Below are positions 1 through 8,296 of a stretch of DNA of 37,950 nucleotides, piece by piece. Origin of the DNA: Methylobacter sp. GTDB taxonomy: Bacteria; Pseudomonadota; Gammaproteobacteria; Methylococcales; Methylomonadaceae. Within the stretch, counting starts at the first letter, position 1, and every line of letters starts with the position of its first letter. The notes under the pieces were generated by a model. It saw nothing but the letters and a program-made list of their open reading frames with translations. It ran no database searches and was not told the origin of the DNA. The stretch is taken from contig JAUXTH010000147.1 of the NCBI GenBank assembly GCA_030679035.1, forward strand, positions 1-37,950, written 5' to 3'. The translations under genes and the position numbers were made by a program.

Positions 1-260
1 TTCCTTCACAACTGGCGTTATGACTCGTGCGCGACTGAAGTCGCGGCTCCGTTTATGTTTTTCCCTGATTTTTAAAGCAGAACTTAAAATCACTAAGCAG
101 AAATTTGCACCCTATCGCTTTATTTAAGCGCGATTGCCCTAATGCTACTTATAAAAGTTTTACAGGAGCAAAATTCGTAGCGATAAGCAACCCGAATGAT
201 GCGCCTCGTCCCTCGGCGCATCACCCATCGTTTTGACCTGTTTTTCAGGCGCCTAGTATG
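1..260. other. Left-edge non-coding region with short hairpins
   Basis: No credible gene is visible. Two perfect inverted repeats are present: a 16-base palindrome-like hairpin near 32-47 (CGCGACT, two bases, AGTCGCG) and an 8-base-pair stem at 198-205/215-222 (GATGCGCC, nine-base loop, GGCGCATC). The second lies downstream of the minus-strand gene ending at 261. It could help end its transcript, but no T-run follows on that strand. These are probably members of the dispersed palindromic repeats seen elsewhere in the window. Confidence 0.5.
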
Positions 261-1247
261 TTACTTGATTTTATGTAATTCCCCATCCGATGACATTGAA
301 GTGCCGTCCACATCTCTACCATCCCAATGATAGTCAGCGTCCCGTCCGTCATTTTTTAAGTTGAGTATTATTGTTCCATCTACGCAGCCTGATTCCTCTA
401 CAGTTGTGCGACGACCTTCTGTGATGTTTAAGTTGTAGAGATATACATTGCCTCCCGAAGAAGTGCCCGATAAAGTTCCACTGCAACCTTCAAAATAGCC
501 TGTTCCGCCCGTTACATTCTGAATCTTCAAAGTCACCCCGAAGCGTAGCGATTGAGAAGATATTGCGGATCCTTCCCAAGTGCCGATGATGCTATCGGTA
601 ACAGGAGTTTCTTTGAGTTCATTGAGGGCGGCTTGGACATTAACTCTTCCGTTTGCCAATTGGTAGAACCCGAAACCACCTGCAACTTCTTCTGCAAATC
701 CTGATGGATTTTCTACTTTGATTTCTGTATTGGGATCAGTAGCTGCAGTCAGTACTTTTGCAACCACGTGAGCGCAATTATTTGTGGGTGACCACGAATT
801 TCTGTCATTGGCGAATTCCTGTGCTTTTTTAGCCAGAATTTCTTGGTTCACTTTTGTATTAGTGTCACTTAAACGGAAGACGTCGAACTCTGTGTGTCCC
901 ATCCAACCTTTATAGTTTTTGGACAGAAATTTTTCCGCGTTAAGAATTCTTCCTAAATATGGATACTTAGCTTTGTTTTCTTTGGTTGTTGTAAAGTCCA
1001 AAAACTTTTTTTCTCCATCAACAATGCCGAGATACATAGCTGAATGCCCCCACGTATAATTAGCGCCTCCAATTGTGGCGGGCCCCCCTAAGAAATTAAT
1101 CACATCACCCGGGTGGAGTTCTACAGTCTGTATAGTAAGGTTTTGACTGTTTTCCGCAAAAGAAGTGGTAGGCAGAAATGCCGCTATTAGTGTCAGAAAA
1201 TAAACCATCGAAACCCCAATGAACGTTTTAAGCACTTTTGTTTTCAT
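261..1247 (-). CDS. Exported NlpC/P60-like (papain-fold) protein with C-terminal beta domain
   Basis: I chose the ATG at 1247 because GGAGG lies just upstream (GGAGGAAACT-ATG); an in-frame TTG sits 12 bases earlier. The protein has about 328 residues. An N-terminal signal peptide ends near TSFA. The next ~150 residues show PGDVINF, then GHSAMYLGIV, then NNCAHVV. That is a His and a Cys in the order of permuted NlpC/P60 or LRAT-like papain-fold proteins, so a periplasmic amidase or hydrolase is possible, but I do not recognise a specific family. The last ~105 residues start with IIGTWEGSA and are rich in beta-type sequence with two Cys, resembling a small ligand-binding or adhesion domain. It lies 83 bases downstream of the exported pyroglutamyl-peptidase-like gene on the same strand and may share its transcript. 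The function is inferred only from fold-like motifs. Confidence 0.6.
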   Translation of the reverse strand: MKTKVLKTFIGVSMVYFLTLIAAFLPTTSFAENSQNLTIQTVELHPGDVINFLGGPATIGGANYTWGHSAMYLGIVDGEKKFLDFTTTKENKAKYPYLGRILNAEKFLSKNYKGWMGHTEFDVFRLSDTNTKVNQEILAKKAQEFANDRNSWSPTNNCAHVVAKVLTAATDPNTEIKVENPSGFAEEVAGGFGFYQLANGRVNVQAALNELKETPVTDSIIGTWEGSAISSQSLRFGVTLKIQNVTGGTGYFEGCSGTLSGTSSGGNVYLYNLNITEGRRTTVEESGCVDGTIILNLKNDGRDADYHWDGRDVDGTSMSSDGELHKIK

Positions 1248-1330
1248 AGTTTCCTCCAAATGTATAGTCGAACAATATGTTGATTAATCTGTTGTATCAA
1301 TGATTCAATTGCCCCAAAGTCCCTATCTCT

Positions 1331-2038
1331 TTAAAGTCCTTCCGCTACTGCGTGTATGACGACATCCGCTGTTTTTTCCAATGTTGCCTTGTCGAACGAT
1401 AAAGTAGAGCTATCTGGCATAACTACTTGGGCATTCAATGGAGGAACGTGGATAAAACCGCGACGAATGATCAATGATTTCTCGGTTCCAGAGAAATTCA
1501 TCAAGTTGAAAAAAGTTTCGTTGCAAAGATATTCCCCTGCATCCTGCGATAAGGTAACTGGTATGCCGATCTCATGTAGGTGCTTGGTTATCACATCAAC
1601 ATTCAGAGTAGTGCGGAGAGTGGGTGGCGCTGACGCGAAGATGAAGCTAGTTGTTGGCATCTTCCTCGCATTGTCCCGAACCATTTCGCGGATATTTTTA
1701 GCAACCATCTCCACTCTCACCGGCTCTGCATCAGCCTCTCCAAAGGCAATTACTGCCACGGGATGGTATTCCCGAATCAATGTCAGTAGTTTTTCTGAAG
1801 CTTTCTCCCATATCACCGGGAGTTGATAAACAATTACCTTCTTGTTGGCTATTACAGTTCCCTGAAGGTGTTGCACAGCTTCCCATGCCCCGTTGGTTTT
1901 TTCGTCGTCAAACGGCTCAAATCCGGTGAGCAAAATGTATTTTTGATCCGCTTGCACTTTAGCGTCTGCCAGGGCAACGCTGGGCATGAACCACGAGAGG
2001 AACAAAAGGGCGATCAGAGTCAGGAATGCAGGCGGCAC
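1331..2038 (-). CDS. Exported pyroglutamyl-peptidase I-like protein (C15 family)
   Basis: 235 residues from a GTG start at 2038, preceded by GAGGGAGA about ten bases upstream. Pyroglutamyl-peptidase I removes N-terminal pyroglutamate from peptides using a Cys-His-Glu triad. The family pattern is visible: LLTGFEPF (37-44), LPVIW (73-77), then VEMVAKN carrying the likely catalytic Glu110, GEYLCNE with Cys172 and RGFIHVP with His197. Canonical Pcp enzymes are cytosolic and about 215 residues. This one starts with a hydrophobic leader of ~24 residues ending ALADA, so it is probably periplasmic. The glycine-rich loop after FGEAD is less conserved than in classic Pcp, so substrate range may differ. 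The downstream neighbour (261-1247) is also exported, suggesting a cell-envelope peptide-processing pair. Confidence 0.7.
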   Translation of the reverse strand: MPPAFLTLIALLFLSWFMPSVALADAKVQADQKYILLTGFEPFDDEKTNGAWEAVQHLQGTVIANKKVIVYQLPVIWEKASEKLLTLIREYHPVAVIAFGEADAEPVRVEMVAKNIREMVRDNARKMPTTSFIFASAPPTLRTTLNVDVITKHLHEIGIPVTLSQDAGEYLCNETFFNLMNFSGTEKSLIIRRGFIHVPPLNAQVVMPDSSTLSFDKATLEKTADVVIHAVAEGL

Positions 2039-2303
2039 AATTGAGAAATCTCCCTCTCATGTTATGTAAGTTCTAGCATCCCACCTTACGGCATCTTGCT
2101 ATCAATATCAATTGCCAAATTTATTCTACCTGTATTCAGAGTCACGCCGTATACAGTACGGAGGGCGTTACAGTACTTAGGCAATGGTATGGACTCCTCC
2201 CATTGTCCTACGGATTGTGCCTTGCCGCAGTTACCGGTTCTTTTCAGCTATGGCGATGCGATTTTTGGGTTAGCCGCGTAGGTTTTGTTGCAGCAAAGAG
2301 CGA

Positions 2304-2528
2304 TTATTTGGCATCAATCTGTTTGCCGTCTTCGATCATCCGGTTTCCTCGCTCAATTTTGGCTTTGCCTTGCTCAACCATTATTGTGCCTTGTTCCAGT
2401 TCTGTATTGCCTTCTTTAACCAGTTTTTTTCCTCGATCAACCATCTGGTCGCCTAGTGTTGGGGCGCTTGAGCATCCTGCCAGTAATGCAATGATTGTTG
2501 GTATCAGTATGATATTAAGTTTTTTCAT
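2304..2528 (-). CDS. Small lipoprotein made of glycine-containing heptad repeats
   Basis: 74 residues from the ATG at 2528, with GGAAGAG upstream. The lipobox LLAGC ends at Cys19, so the protein should be a lipid-anchored envelope protein of about 56 mature residues. From residue ~28 it consists of six seven-residue units, each ending in a charged residue, a polar residue and Gly, for example MVDRGKK, LVKEGNT, MVEQGKA and MIEDGKQ. This spacing suggests an amphipathic helix or coiled coil with a glycine stripe, somewhat like small Lpp-type lipoproteins. I do not recognise a named family. It stands alone between the exported peptidase genes and a repeat element. Confidence 0.7.
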   Translation of the reverse strand: MKKLNIILIPTIIALLAGCSSAPTLGDQMVDRGKKLVKEGNTELEQGTIMVEQGKAKIERGNRMIEDGKQIDAK

Positions 2529-2606
2529 GGCTCTTCCGTATGTTTATATCAATTGAGATATTGTTGCGTGGTGCATAGGATGCGCTATTTGACATTGCCA
2601 TCCATG

Positions 2607-2733
2607 GCTTCTCGGCAACTGCTCCTGCCTCCATGCAGTCGTGGATCCCGGCACAAATTTGTTTGGAACAGATTTGCATTAACCCGAAGGGCGTCAGGCA
2701 GGATAGCCTGACGTGAGTTCATGCCGGGATGAC
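2607..2733. repeat. Composite dispersed repeat (tripartite palindrome)
   Basis: The left part (2607-2643) matches a family seen also at 29465-29510, 26041-26110, 7731-7761 and 37918-37950. Its minus-strand core is close to TGCATGGA...GGAGCAGTTGCCGAG. The right part is a palindrome: ATCCCGGCA (2645-2653) pairs with TGCCGGGAT (2722-2730), and inside it CGTCAGGC (2692-2699) pairs with GCCTGACG (2705-2712). No coding capacity is apparent, so it is probably a non-autonomous mobile palindromic element. Confidence 0.7.
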
Positions 2734-2744
2734 GAACATGTGGA

Positions 2745-3137
2745 TTATTTAACCTTAACCAGTTCCTTGTCGCCGCTGGAAAAGTGGCATTTGCTTACTG
2801 TAAAGGTGCTGCAATCTTTGGATTCTTCTATCTTCGCGCCGTTCGGGCTGAGTTTGATTTTCAGCTCGCAGAAGCTGGCTGCGCTTTCAGAATGTTTTTT
2901 CATCAGCAATTCGTTTTCGCCGGTGCTTTTGGCTTTACCGGAAATAGTCTCGGAACAGTGGGCTCCGTCGGCCGTAGACTCAAAGTCTACATCAGCATCG
3001 ACAGTGTAATCGTCGCTGATTTTGGTGACTTTTAAGTGACGAACATAGTCGCCATCGCGCAATATATAATGATCGGTAGCGGCGAATGCGTTGCCGGAAA
3101 CCAGCAGCGCAATAGTCAAAAACAAACTTTTTTTCAT
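2745..3137 (-). CDS. Small periplasmic protein of unknown function with four cysteines
   Basis: 130 residues, ATG at 3137 with an AAGAGGT ribosome site upstream. A signal peptide of about 19 residues ends at NAFA, giving a mature protein of ~111 residues. The mature part has four Cys (HCSET, FCELK, DCSTF, KCHF), consistent with two disulphides in the periplasm. Its sequence alternates in a way that suggests beta strands. I do not recognise the family. It is divergent from mfd, separated by ~320 bases. Confidence 0.65.
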   Translation of the reverse strand: MKKSLFLTIALLVSGNAFAATDHYILRDGDYVRHLKVTKISDDYTVDADVDFESTADGAHCSETISGKAKSTGENELLMKKHSESAASFCELKIKLSPNGAKIEESKDCSTFTVSKCHFSSGDKELVKVK

Positions 3138-3325
3138 GATGTTACCTCTTGTTTGATTAAAATTTGATCAACATGGCGGCAGGCTATGGTTTGTTGCTGT
3201 TCATGTCGTCTTGGGATGTACTTGGCACAACTTAAATTATTGTACCTTATTGCAAGCCGTTACTAAAAGGCGAGGCGATGAATTACATGTATACAAGCAA
3301 TGAGTTGGTATCTTGTTTATAGCTC

Positions 3326-3354
3326 GTACATTAGCCTGCTTATGCGGCTATAAT
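3326..3354 (+). promoter_or_regulatory. Possible sigma-70 promoter upstream of mfd
   Basis: A perfect TATAAT lies at 3349-3354, about 105 bases before the mfd start. At 17 bases spacing the -35 position reads GTACAT, a poor match to TTGACA. The support is therefore mostly the -10 box and its position. The surrounding 3138-3459 spacer holds no gene. Confidence 0.3.
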
Positions 3355-3426
3355 GTTGAAATGATTCCAGTCTGTACGGGCTGGTTGTGATTTGTGGCGC
3401 GGTGCGCCTTAACTGCATATTCTCAT

Positions 3427-3444
3427 GCTGCGCGTGGGAACGAG
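3427..3444 (+). repeat. Solo half of a palindromic repeat before mfd
   Basis: Positions 3427-3444 read GCTGCGCGTGGGAACGAG, almost identical to the right arm of the palindrome at 28304-28322. It ends 15 bases before the mfd ATG. Only one arm is present. Confidence 0.55.
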
Positions 3445-3459
3445 ATATAAGATTTTTTA

Positions 3460-6400
3460 ATGGCTAACAATTTAATTTTCTCTCCGAAAATTCCGCAAAA
3501 ACAAGACCAAGCGCTGATCTGGACGGGGTTGACCGGCTGCGGCGACTCGTTGGCGTTGGCTTCGGCCATTAAAAATGAAGATCGCCTGTTTGTTATCGTC
3601 ACTCCGGATAATCAGACCGCGTTGCGGCTTGAACATGAGTTATCGTTCTTCTTGCAGGGCGAGCACCCCATTTTGAATTTTCCCGATTGGGAAACCCTGC
3701 CTTACGATGTTTTCTCGCCGCTGCCGGAAATCATCTCGGAACGACTGAAAACGCTGGCCTTGTTGCCGCAGGTCAAGCGCGGCGCGCTGGTGGTTTCAGT
3801 GACGACGCTGATGCACCGTTTGGCGCCACGCGAACATGTTCTGGCAAACAGTTTTGCGGTTAAAGTCGGCGATGATTTTAACCTGGAGCTGAACCGCCTC
3901 AAGCTGGAAAGCGTCGGCTATCATTGCGTTTCACAGGTCTACCAGCACGGTGAATTTGCGGTCAGGGGTTCGATAGTCGATTTGTTCCCGATGGGCAGCA
4001 AGGCGCCGTATCGCATTGAGTTATTCGATGAAGAAATAGAATCTATCCGTACCTTTGACCCTGAAACGCAGCGGTCATTGGAAAAAATAGACCAGATTCA
4101 GTTATTCCCGGCGCGGGAGTTCCCGTTTACCGATGAAGCGATCAAGCATTTTCGGCAGGCTTTCAGGGACGCGTTCCCGGAAACGTCGCCCAAAAATCAT
4201 TTTTATATGGATGTCAGCAAGGGCATCACTCCCGGCGGCATTGAATATTATTTGCCGTTGTTTGTAGATCAAATGGCGTCATTGTTCGATTACCTGCCGA
4301 AATCGGCGGTTTTGGTGACGGCGGATAGTTTTGGTGCAACCGCGCAGGCTTTTTATACCGAAGCCGAAGACAGGTTTCAGCAAAGAAAATACGATGTGGA
4401 CAGGCCGTTACTGAAGCCGGAACTGTTGTTTTTGTCGACCGATGAGCTGGTGCAAAGAACCGGGACATTTGCCCGTATTATTCTTGACAGCATAGCGGCC
4501 ACCGCCGACAGCATCGTTTTCAACTGCGAGCCGCTGCCTAATCTAACCATTGATGCAAAACTGGATCAGCCTGCCCAGGCATTGCAGCAGTTTGTAAACG
4601 GTTTTGCCGGCAAGATTTTGTTTGTCGCGGAATCGGCGGGGCGCAGGGAGGCCTTAATGGAGAGATTAAGGCAATACAAGATTACCGTGAAGCAGGTTGA
4701 AAGCTGGGATAAGTTTCTCCAGTCCGAAGTGTCGCCGTGCCTGCTGGTTGCGCCGATGGATCATGGCCTGTGGCTAACAAATCCGGCCATCGCGATCATC
4801 ACCGAAAGCCTGCTGTCCGGCGAGAAAGTCCAGCAACGGCGCAGGCGGCGTAAGTCCGGTGCGCATGAGCTGGAAAATATCGTCAATAACCTGAATGAAT
4901 TGACCATCGGTTCGCCGGTGGTGCATCAGGAGCATGGCGTAGGTCGCTATTTAGGCTTGCAGACTTTGGAGATTGGCGGCATCGCGTCGGAATTTCTGGC
5001 TCTGGAATATGCCAACCACGACAAGCTTTATGTGCCGGTTTCGTCCCTGCATGTGATCGGTCGCTACACCGGCATGAGCCCGGAAAATGCACCATTGCAT
5101 AAGTTGGGCGGCGATCAGTGGGGCAAGGTTAAGCAAAAAGCTATTAAGCGCATCCATGACGTCGCCGCAGAATTGCTGGAGATTCATGCCAAAAGAGCGG
5201 TCAAGCAAGGCCATGCTTTTGCGGTTGAAAATGTCGAATATGCGGCTTTTGCCGATGCGTTTCCGTTTGAAGAAACGCCGGATCAACAGACTGCGATCGA
5301 AGCGATACTCGAAGATATGGCCAGTCCTCATCCTATGGATCGGGTGATTTGCGGCGATGTCGGTTTCGGTAAAACCGAGGTGTCGATGCGCGCGGCGTTT
5401 ATTGCCGTGCAAAACGGCAAACAGGTGGCGATATTGGTGCCGACCACTTTGCTGGCCCAGCAGCATTACCAAAATTTTCGCGACCGCTTTGCCGACTGGC
5501 CGGTGCGTGTTGAAGTGCTGTCGCGCTTTGTCAGCCCCAAGCAGCAAAAAGAGATTACCGATGATCTGGAGCAGGGCAAAGTCGATATCGTGATTGGTAC
5601 GCATAAGTTATTGTCGAAAGAGATTAAATACAAAGCGCTGGGGCTGGTGGTCATCGATGAAGAACACCGTTTCGGCGTGACCCAAAAAGAACATTTCAAA
5701 AAGCTGCGCAATGAGCTGGACATGCTGACCCTGACCGCAACGCCTATTCCGCGCACTTTGAATATGGCGATGTCGGGTTTAAGGGATATTTCCATTATCG
5801 CCAGCCCTCCGCCTAACCGTCATGCGATCAAAACTTTTATCAGCGAATGGATTGATGCACAGATCAGGGAAGCCTGTTTGCGTGAAATTAAGCGCGGCGG
5901 GCAGGTGTTCTTTTTGCATAACGATGTTAAATCCATGGAGAAAATGTCCAGGGAGCTGCAAATGCTGGTGCCTGAAGCGCGGATTGAAATTGCGCACGGT
6001 CAAATGCCGGAGCGCCAGCTGGAGCGCATCATGCTGGATTTTTATCATCAGCGTTTCAATTTGTTGTTGTGTTCTACCATTATTGAAAGCGGTATCGACA
6101 TACCCAGCGCCAATACCATTATTATTAATCGCGCCGATAAACTGGGGCTGGCGCAATTGCACCAGTTGCGCGGCCGGGTGGGGCGCTCGCATCACCGGGC
6201 TTATGCGTATTTTGTCGTGCCGCCGAAAACACTGATGAGCAAAGATGCGATTAAGCGGCTGGAAGCGGTTGAAGCGTCCGGCGATTTGGGAGCCGGATTT
6301 ATGCTGTCATCGCATGACATGGAAATTCGCGGAGCGGGCGAATTGCTCGGCGACGACCAAAGCGGGCAAATCCAGGAAATCGGCTTTACGCTGTATACCG

Positions 6401-6921
6401 AGTTGCTGGAACGCGCCGTCAGTGCACTAAAATCCGGCAAGCAGCCGGAGCTTGATACACCGATGGACAGGGGGCCGGAAGTCGACCTGCAAACCTCGGC
6501 GCTGATCCCGGAAGATTATCTGCCGGATATTCATGGCCGACTGGTGCTGTATAAACGCATCTCCAATACCGAAACCAAGGACGATTTACGCGAGTTGCAG
6601 GTGGAGATGATCGACCGTTTCGGCTTATTTCCTGAGCCGGTGAAGACTTTGTTCAGCGTCACCGAATTGAAGCAGCAGGCCGAAAAATTGGGCATCAAGA
6701 AAATAGAGGCTAACGCAGGCGGCGGGCGCATTATCTTTTCAGCGACGCCCAATATTGATACCGAGCAGCTGATTTCCCTGATACAAACCCAGGCGCAGGT
6801 TTATAAATTCGACGGTGCGGATAAGTTAAGGTTTATCAAGCCGTTTGAAACGACCGAGCAGAAGCTTGAGTTTATAACCGAGTTGCTGGATAAATTAACC
6901 TTAAAGGCGGTTAAAAAGTGA
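3460..6921 (+). CDS. mfd: Transcription-repair coupling factor Mfd
   Basis: 1153 residues, full length for Mfd. This cytoplasmic ATP-dependent DNA translocase displaces RNA polymerase stalled at lesions and recruits UvrA for transcription-coupled repair. Order of parts: UvrB-homology region at the N-terminus; CarD-like RNA polymerase interaction domain from about residue 479 (IGSPVVHQEHGVGRYLGL); RecG-like helicase core with Walker A GDVGFGKT (632-639), DEEH (733-736), TATPIPRTL and HQLRGRVGRS; C-terminal TRCF domain. The start is ATG 3460, whose ribosome site is weak. The stop codon overlaps the next gene (TGATG), so the CsiV-like gene is probably translationally coupled. Confidence 0.97.
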   Translation: MANNLIFSPKIPQKQDQALIWTGLTGCGDSLALASAIKNEDRLFVIVTPDNQTALRLEHELSFFLQGEHPILNFPDWETLPYDVFSPLPEIISERLKTLALLPQVKRGALVVSVTTLMHRLAPREHVLANSFAVKVGDDFNLELNRLKLESVGYHCVSQVYQHGEFAVRGSIVDLFPMGSKAPYRIELFDEEIESIRTFDPETQRSLEKIDQIQLFPAREFPFTDEAIKHFRQAFRDAFPETSPKNHFYMDVSKGITPGGIEYYLPLFVDQMASLFDYLPKSAVLVTADSFGATAQAFYTEAEDRFQQRKYDVDRPLLKPELLFLSTDELVQRTGTFARIILDSIAATADSIVFNCEPLPNLTIDAKLDQPAQALQQFVNGFAGKILFVAESAGRREALMERLRQYKITVKQVESWDKFLQSEVSPCLLVAPMDHGLWLTNPAIAIITESLLSGEKVQQRRRRRKSGAHELENIVNNLNELTIGSPVVHQEHGVGRYLGLQTLEIGGIASEFLALEYANHDKLYVPVSSLHVIGRYTGMSPENAPLHKLGGDQWGKVKQKAIKRIHDVAAELLEIHAKRAVKQGHAFAVENVEYAAFADAFPFEETPDQQTAIEAILEDMASPHPMDRVICGDVGFGKTEVSMRAAFIAVQNGKQVAILVPTTLLAQQHYQNFRDRFADWPVRVEVLSRFVSPKQQKEITDDLEQGKVDIVIGTHKLLSKEIKYKALGLVVIDEEHRFGVTQKEHFKKLRNELDMLTLTATPIPRTLNMAMSGLRDISIIASPPPNRHAIKTFISEWIDAQIREACLREIKRGGQVFFLHNDVKSMEKMSRELQMLVPEARIEIAHGQMPERQLERIMLDFYHQRFNLLLCSTIIESGIDIPSANTIIINRADKLGLAQLHQLRGRVGRSHHRAYAYFVVPPKTLMSKDAIKRLEAVEASGDLGAGFMLSSHDMEIRGAGELLGDDQSGQIQEIGFTLYTELLERAVSALKSGKQPELDTPMDRGPEVDLQTSALIPEDYLPDIHGRLVLYKRISNTETKDDLRELQVEMIDRFGLFPEPVKTLFSVTELKQQAEKLGIKKIEANAGGGRIIFSATPNIDTEQLISLIQTQAQVYKFDGADKLRFIKPFETTEQKLEFITELLDKLTLKAVKK

Positions 6922-7460
6922 TGATTAAAATAGTGGCTTGCAGTTTGGCGGCGATGCTGGGATTTTTTAGCAGTCCTCTTTTAGCGGAGGGCGGGGCGTA
7001 TCAAATTGAGTTGATCGTATTTTCGCAGGCCATGGCCACTTCCGAAATGTTTGATCAGGCCGCGCAACCAACACAGTGGCCGTCCGACTTGACGGAGCTG
7101 TCGGCCTATAAAAAACCGGATGCTACCACGCTGGACGACAGTTATGCGGCTTTGTCGAAAGATTCGGCTTATAATCCTATCCTGCATGTTGCCTGGATTC
7201 AGCCGGTTGTTGTGGAAGGGGGGCTAAGCGCTCCGGTTCATATTCAGGGCGCCGAGGGCAAGTTGAATGGCTATGTCCAGCTACAACAGGGGCAAGGTTT
7301 GCAGATGATCGTTGATTTGGCGCTTACGGCTAATTCGGGTGATGGTTCCGGTAAGACGTTAATATACCGATTAAATGAAAAGCGACCCATTAAACTGAAT
7401 GAGGTCTACTATCTGGATCACCCAAAGTTTGGGGTTGTTGCAAAAATAAGTTCTTTGTAA
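6921..7460 (+). CDS. CsiV-like periplasmic protein
   Basis: 179 residues from the ATG at 6921, which overlaps the mfd stop by one base; an in-frame GTG lies directly before it. An N-terminal signal peptide ends near LLAEG. The mature start YQIELIVFSQ and the pattern of a short exported protein downstream of mfd match the CsiV family (peptidoglycan-binding, first described for a Vibrio protein), which is commonly coded beside mfd in gammaproteobacteria. C-terminal YYLDHPKFGVVAKI is the conserved end of that family. The role is inferred from family resemblance and gene order, and peptidoglycan binding is not evident from the sequence itself. Confidence 0.65.
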   Translation: MIKIVACSLAAMLGFFSSPLLAEGGAYQIELIVFSQAMATSEMFDQAAQPTQWPSDLTELSAYKKPDATTLDDSYAALSKDSAYNPILHVAWIQPVVVEGGLSAPVHIQGAEGKLNGYVQLQQGQGLQMIVDLALTANSGDGSGKTLIYRLNEKRPIKLNEVYYLDHPKFGVVAKISSL

Positions 7461-7765
7461 AGACTCAAGCCAAGCTCGGGCAAATATTTGTCGGCTTTTA
7501 ACAGAGAATTTACCCGGATTGTAGAAAGGAGTGAGGGATCCAATTGCATGCGGCAAGTACAAAAATGTAGTAGTAATAAGGTTATTTATGTTATTAAATG
7601 CAGTGCGTCGTGGCAATAGATGAATTTTTTGAACGGGTACATGACTATATTATCGGAAGTTTGATAAAAATAAACTGGCGAACCAGGGTTTCTAAAGGAT
7701 CGCAAGGCCTTGTTAGCCGAAATAATTAACTGACGACTGCATGGAGCAATTACCGAGGAAGAATA
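7461..7765 (+). other. Leader region of the PAS-chemoreceptor pair, ending in a repeat fragment
   Basis: 305 bases without a gene. From about 7665 to 7757 there is a structured-looking stretch: GGCGAACC, then CGCAAGGCC, then a possible 7-base-pair stem TTGTTAG/CTGACGA, then TTACCGA. These recall pieces of the cyclic-di-GMP-I (GEMM) riboswitch, but its second helix does not form well. The last part, 7731-7761, matches the dispersed repeat seen inside mxaC and at 2607-2643 and supplies the GAGGAAG ribosome site of the next gene. Confidence 0.35.
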
Positions 7766-8296
7766 ATGAAGAGAAAAGACATAGTCCCGACAAGTACGGA
7801 GCGGGTGATGCGGGAAAATGATTTCATCGTCTCCAAAACTGACCTGACTGGGCGGATTATCTACGGGAACGAGATTTTTATCGAGTTTTCAGGATACGAT
7901 GAAGAAGAGCTTTTGGGTAGCCAGCACAATATCATTCGTCATCCTGATATGCCGAGAGTGGTGTTTAAGTTGCTATGGGATTATTTGGCGGCAGATAAGG
8001 AAATCTTTGCCTTTGTTAAGAACATGTCGAAAGATGGCGGATTTTATTGGGTGTTTACCCATGTAGCACCCTTGATAGACAAAAACAAACAAAAGGTCGG
8101 CTACAGCTCGGTGCGCCGCATGCCTAACCCCAAGGCCATTCCGATTGTGACGGATGTGTACCGTGCAATGCTGGATGCCGAACGGAATGCGGGGCCGAAG
8201 GATGCGATGGCGGCTTCAGGCGCAGTATTGGGCAGTGTATTAAAAGACAAGGGCGTTACTTACGAGGAGCTGATCAATGTATTACAGTCGCTTTAG
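7766..8296 (+). CDS. Aer-type PAS sensor protein (free-standing)
   Basis: 176 residues, ATG 7766 with GAGGAAG upstream. It consists of one PAS domain (about residues 15-125) and a short helical tail, with no membrane segment. The domain closely follows the FAD-binding PAS of the energy-taxis receptor Aer: [22 protein letters not shown], the signature NIIRHPDMP, the following LLWDYL with the conserved Trp, and [12 protein letters not shown]. In Aer this domain is fused to the membrane anchor, HAMP and signalling parts. Here it ends before the chemoreceptor gene, which it overlaps by 20 bases. Likely role: a redox or oxygen-sensing subunit that signals to that chemoreceptor. FAD binding is inferred from the motif. 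Confidence 0.85.
   Translation: MKRKDIVPTSTERVMRENDFIVSKTDLTGRIIYGNEIFIEFSGYDEEELLGSQHNIIRHPDMPRVVFKLLWDYLAADKEIFAFVKNMSKDGGFYWVFTHVAPLIDKNKQKVGYSSVRRMPNPKAIPIVTDVYRAMLDAERNAGPKDAMAASGAVLGSVLKDKGVTYEELINVLQSL

Noticed and set aside
1356-2044. Plus-strand open frames over 1356-1826 and 1823-2044
   Set aside because: They are antisense shadows of the pyroglutamyl-peptidase-like gene, whose catalytic motifs are clear on the minus strand.
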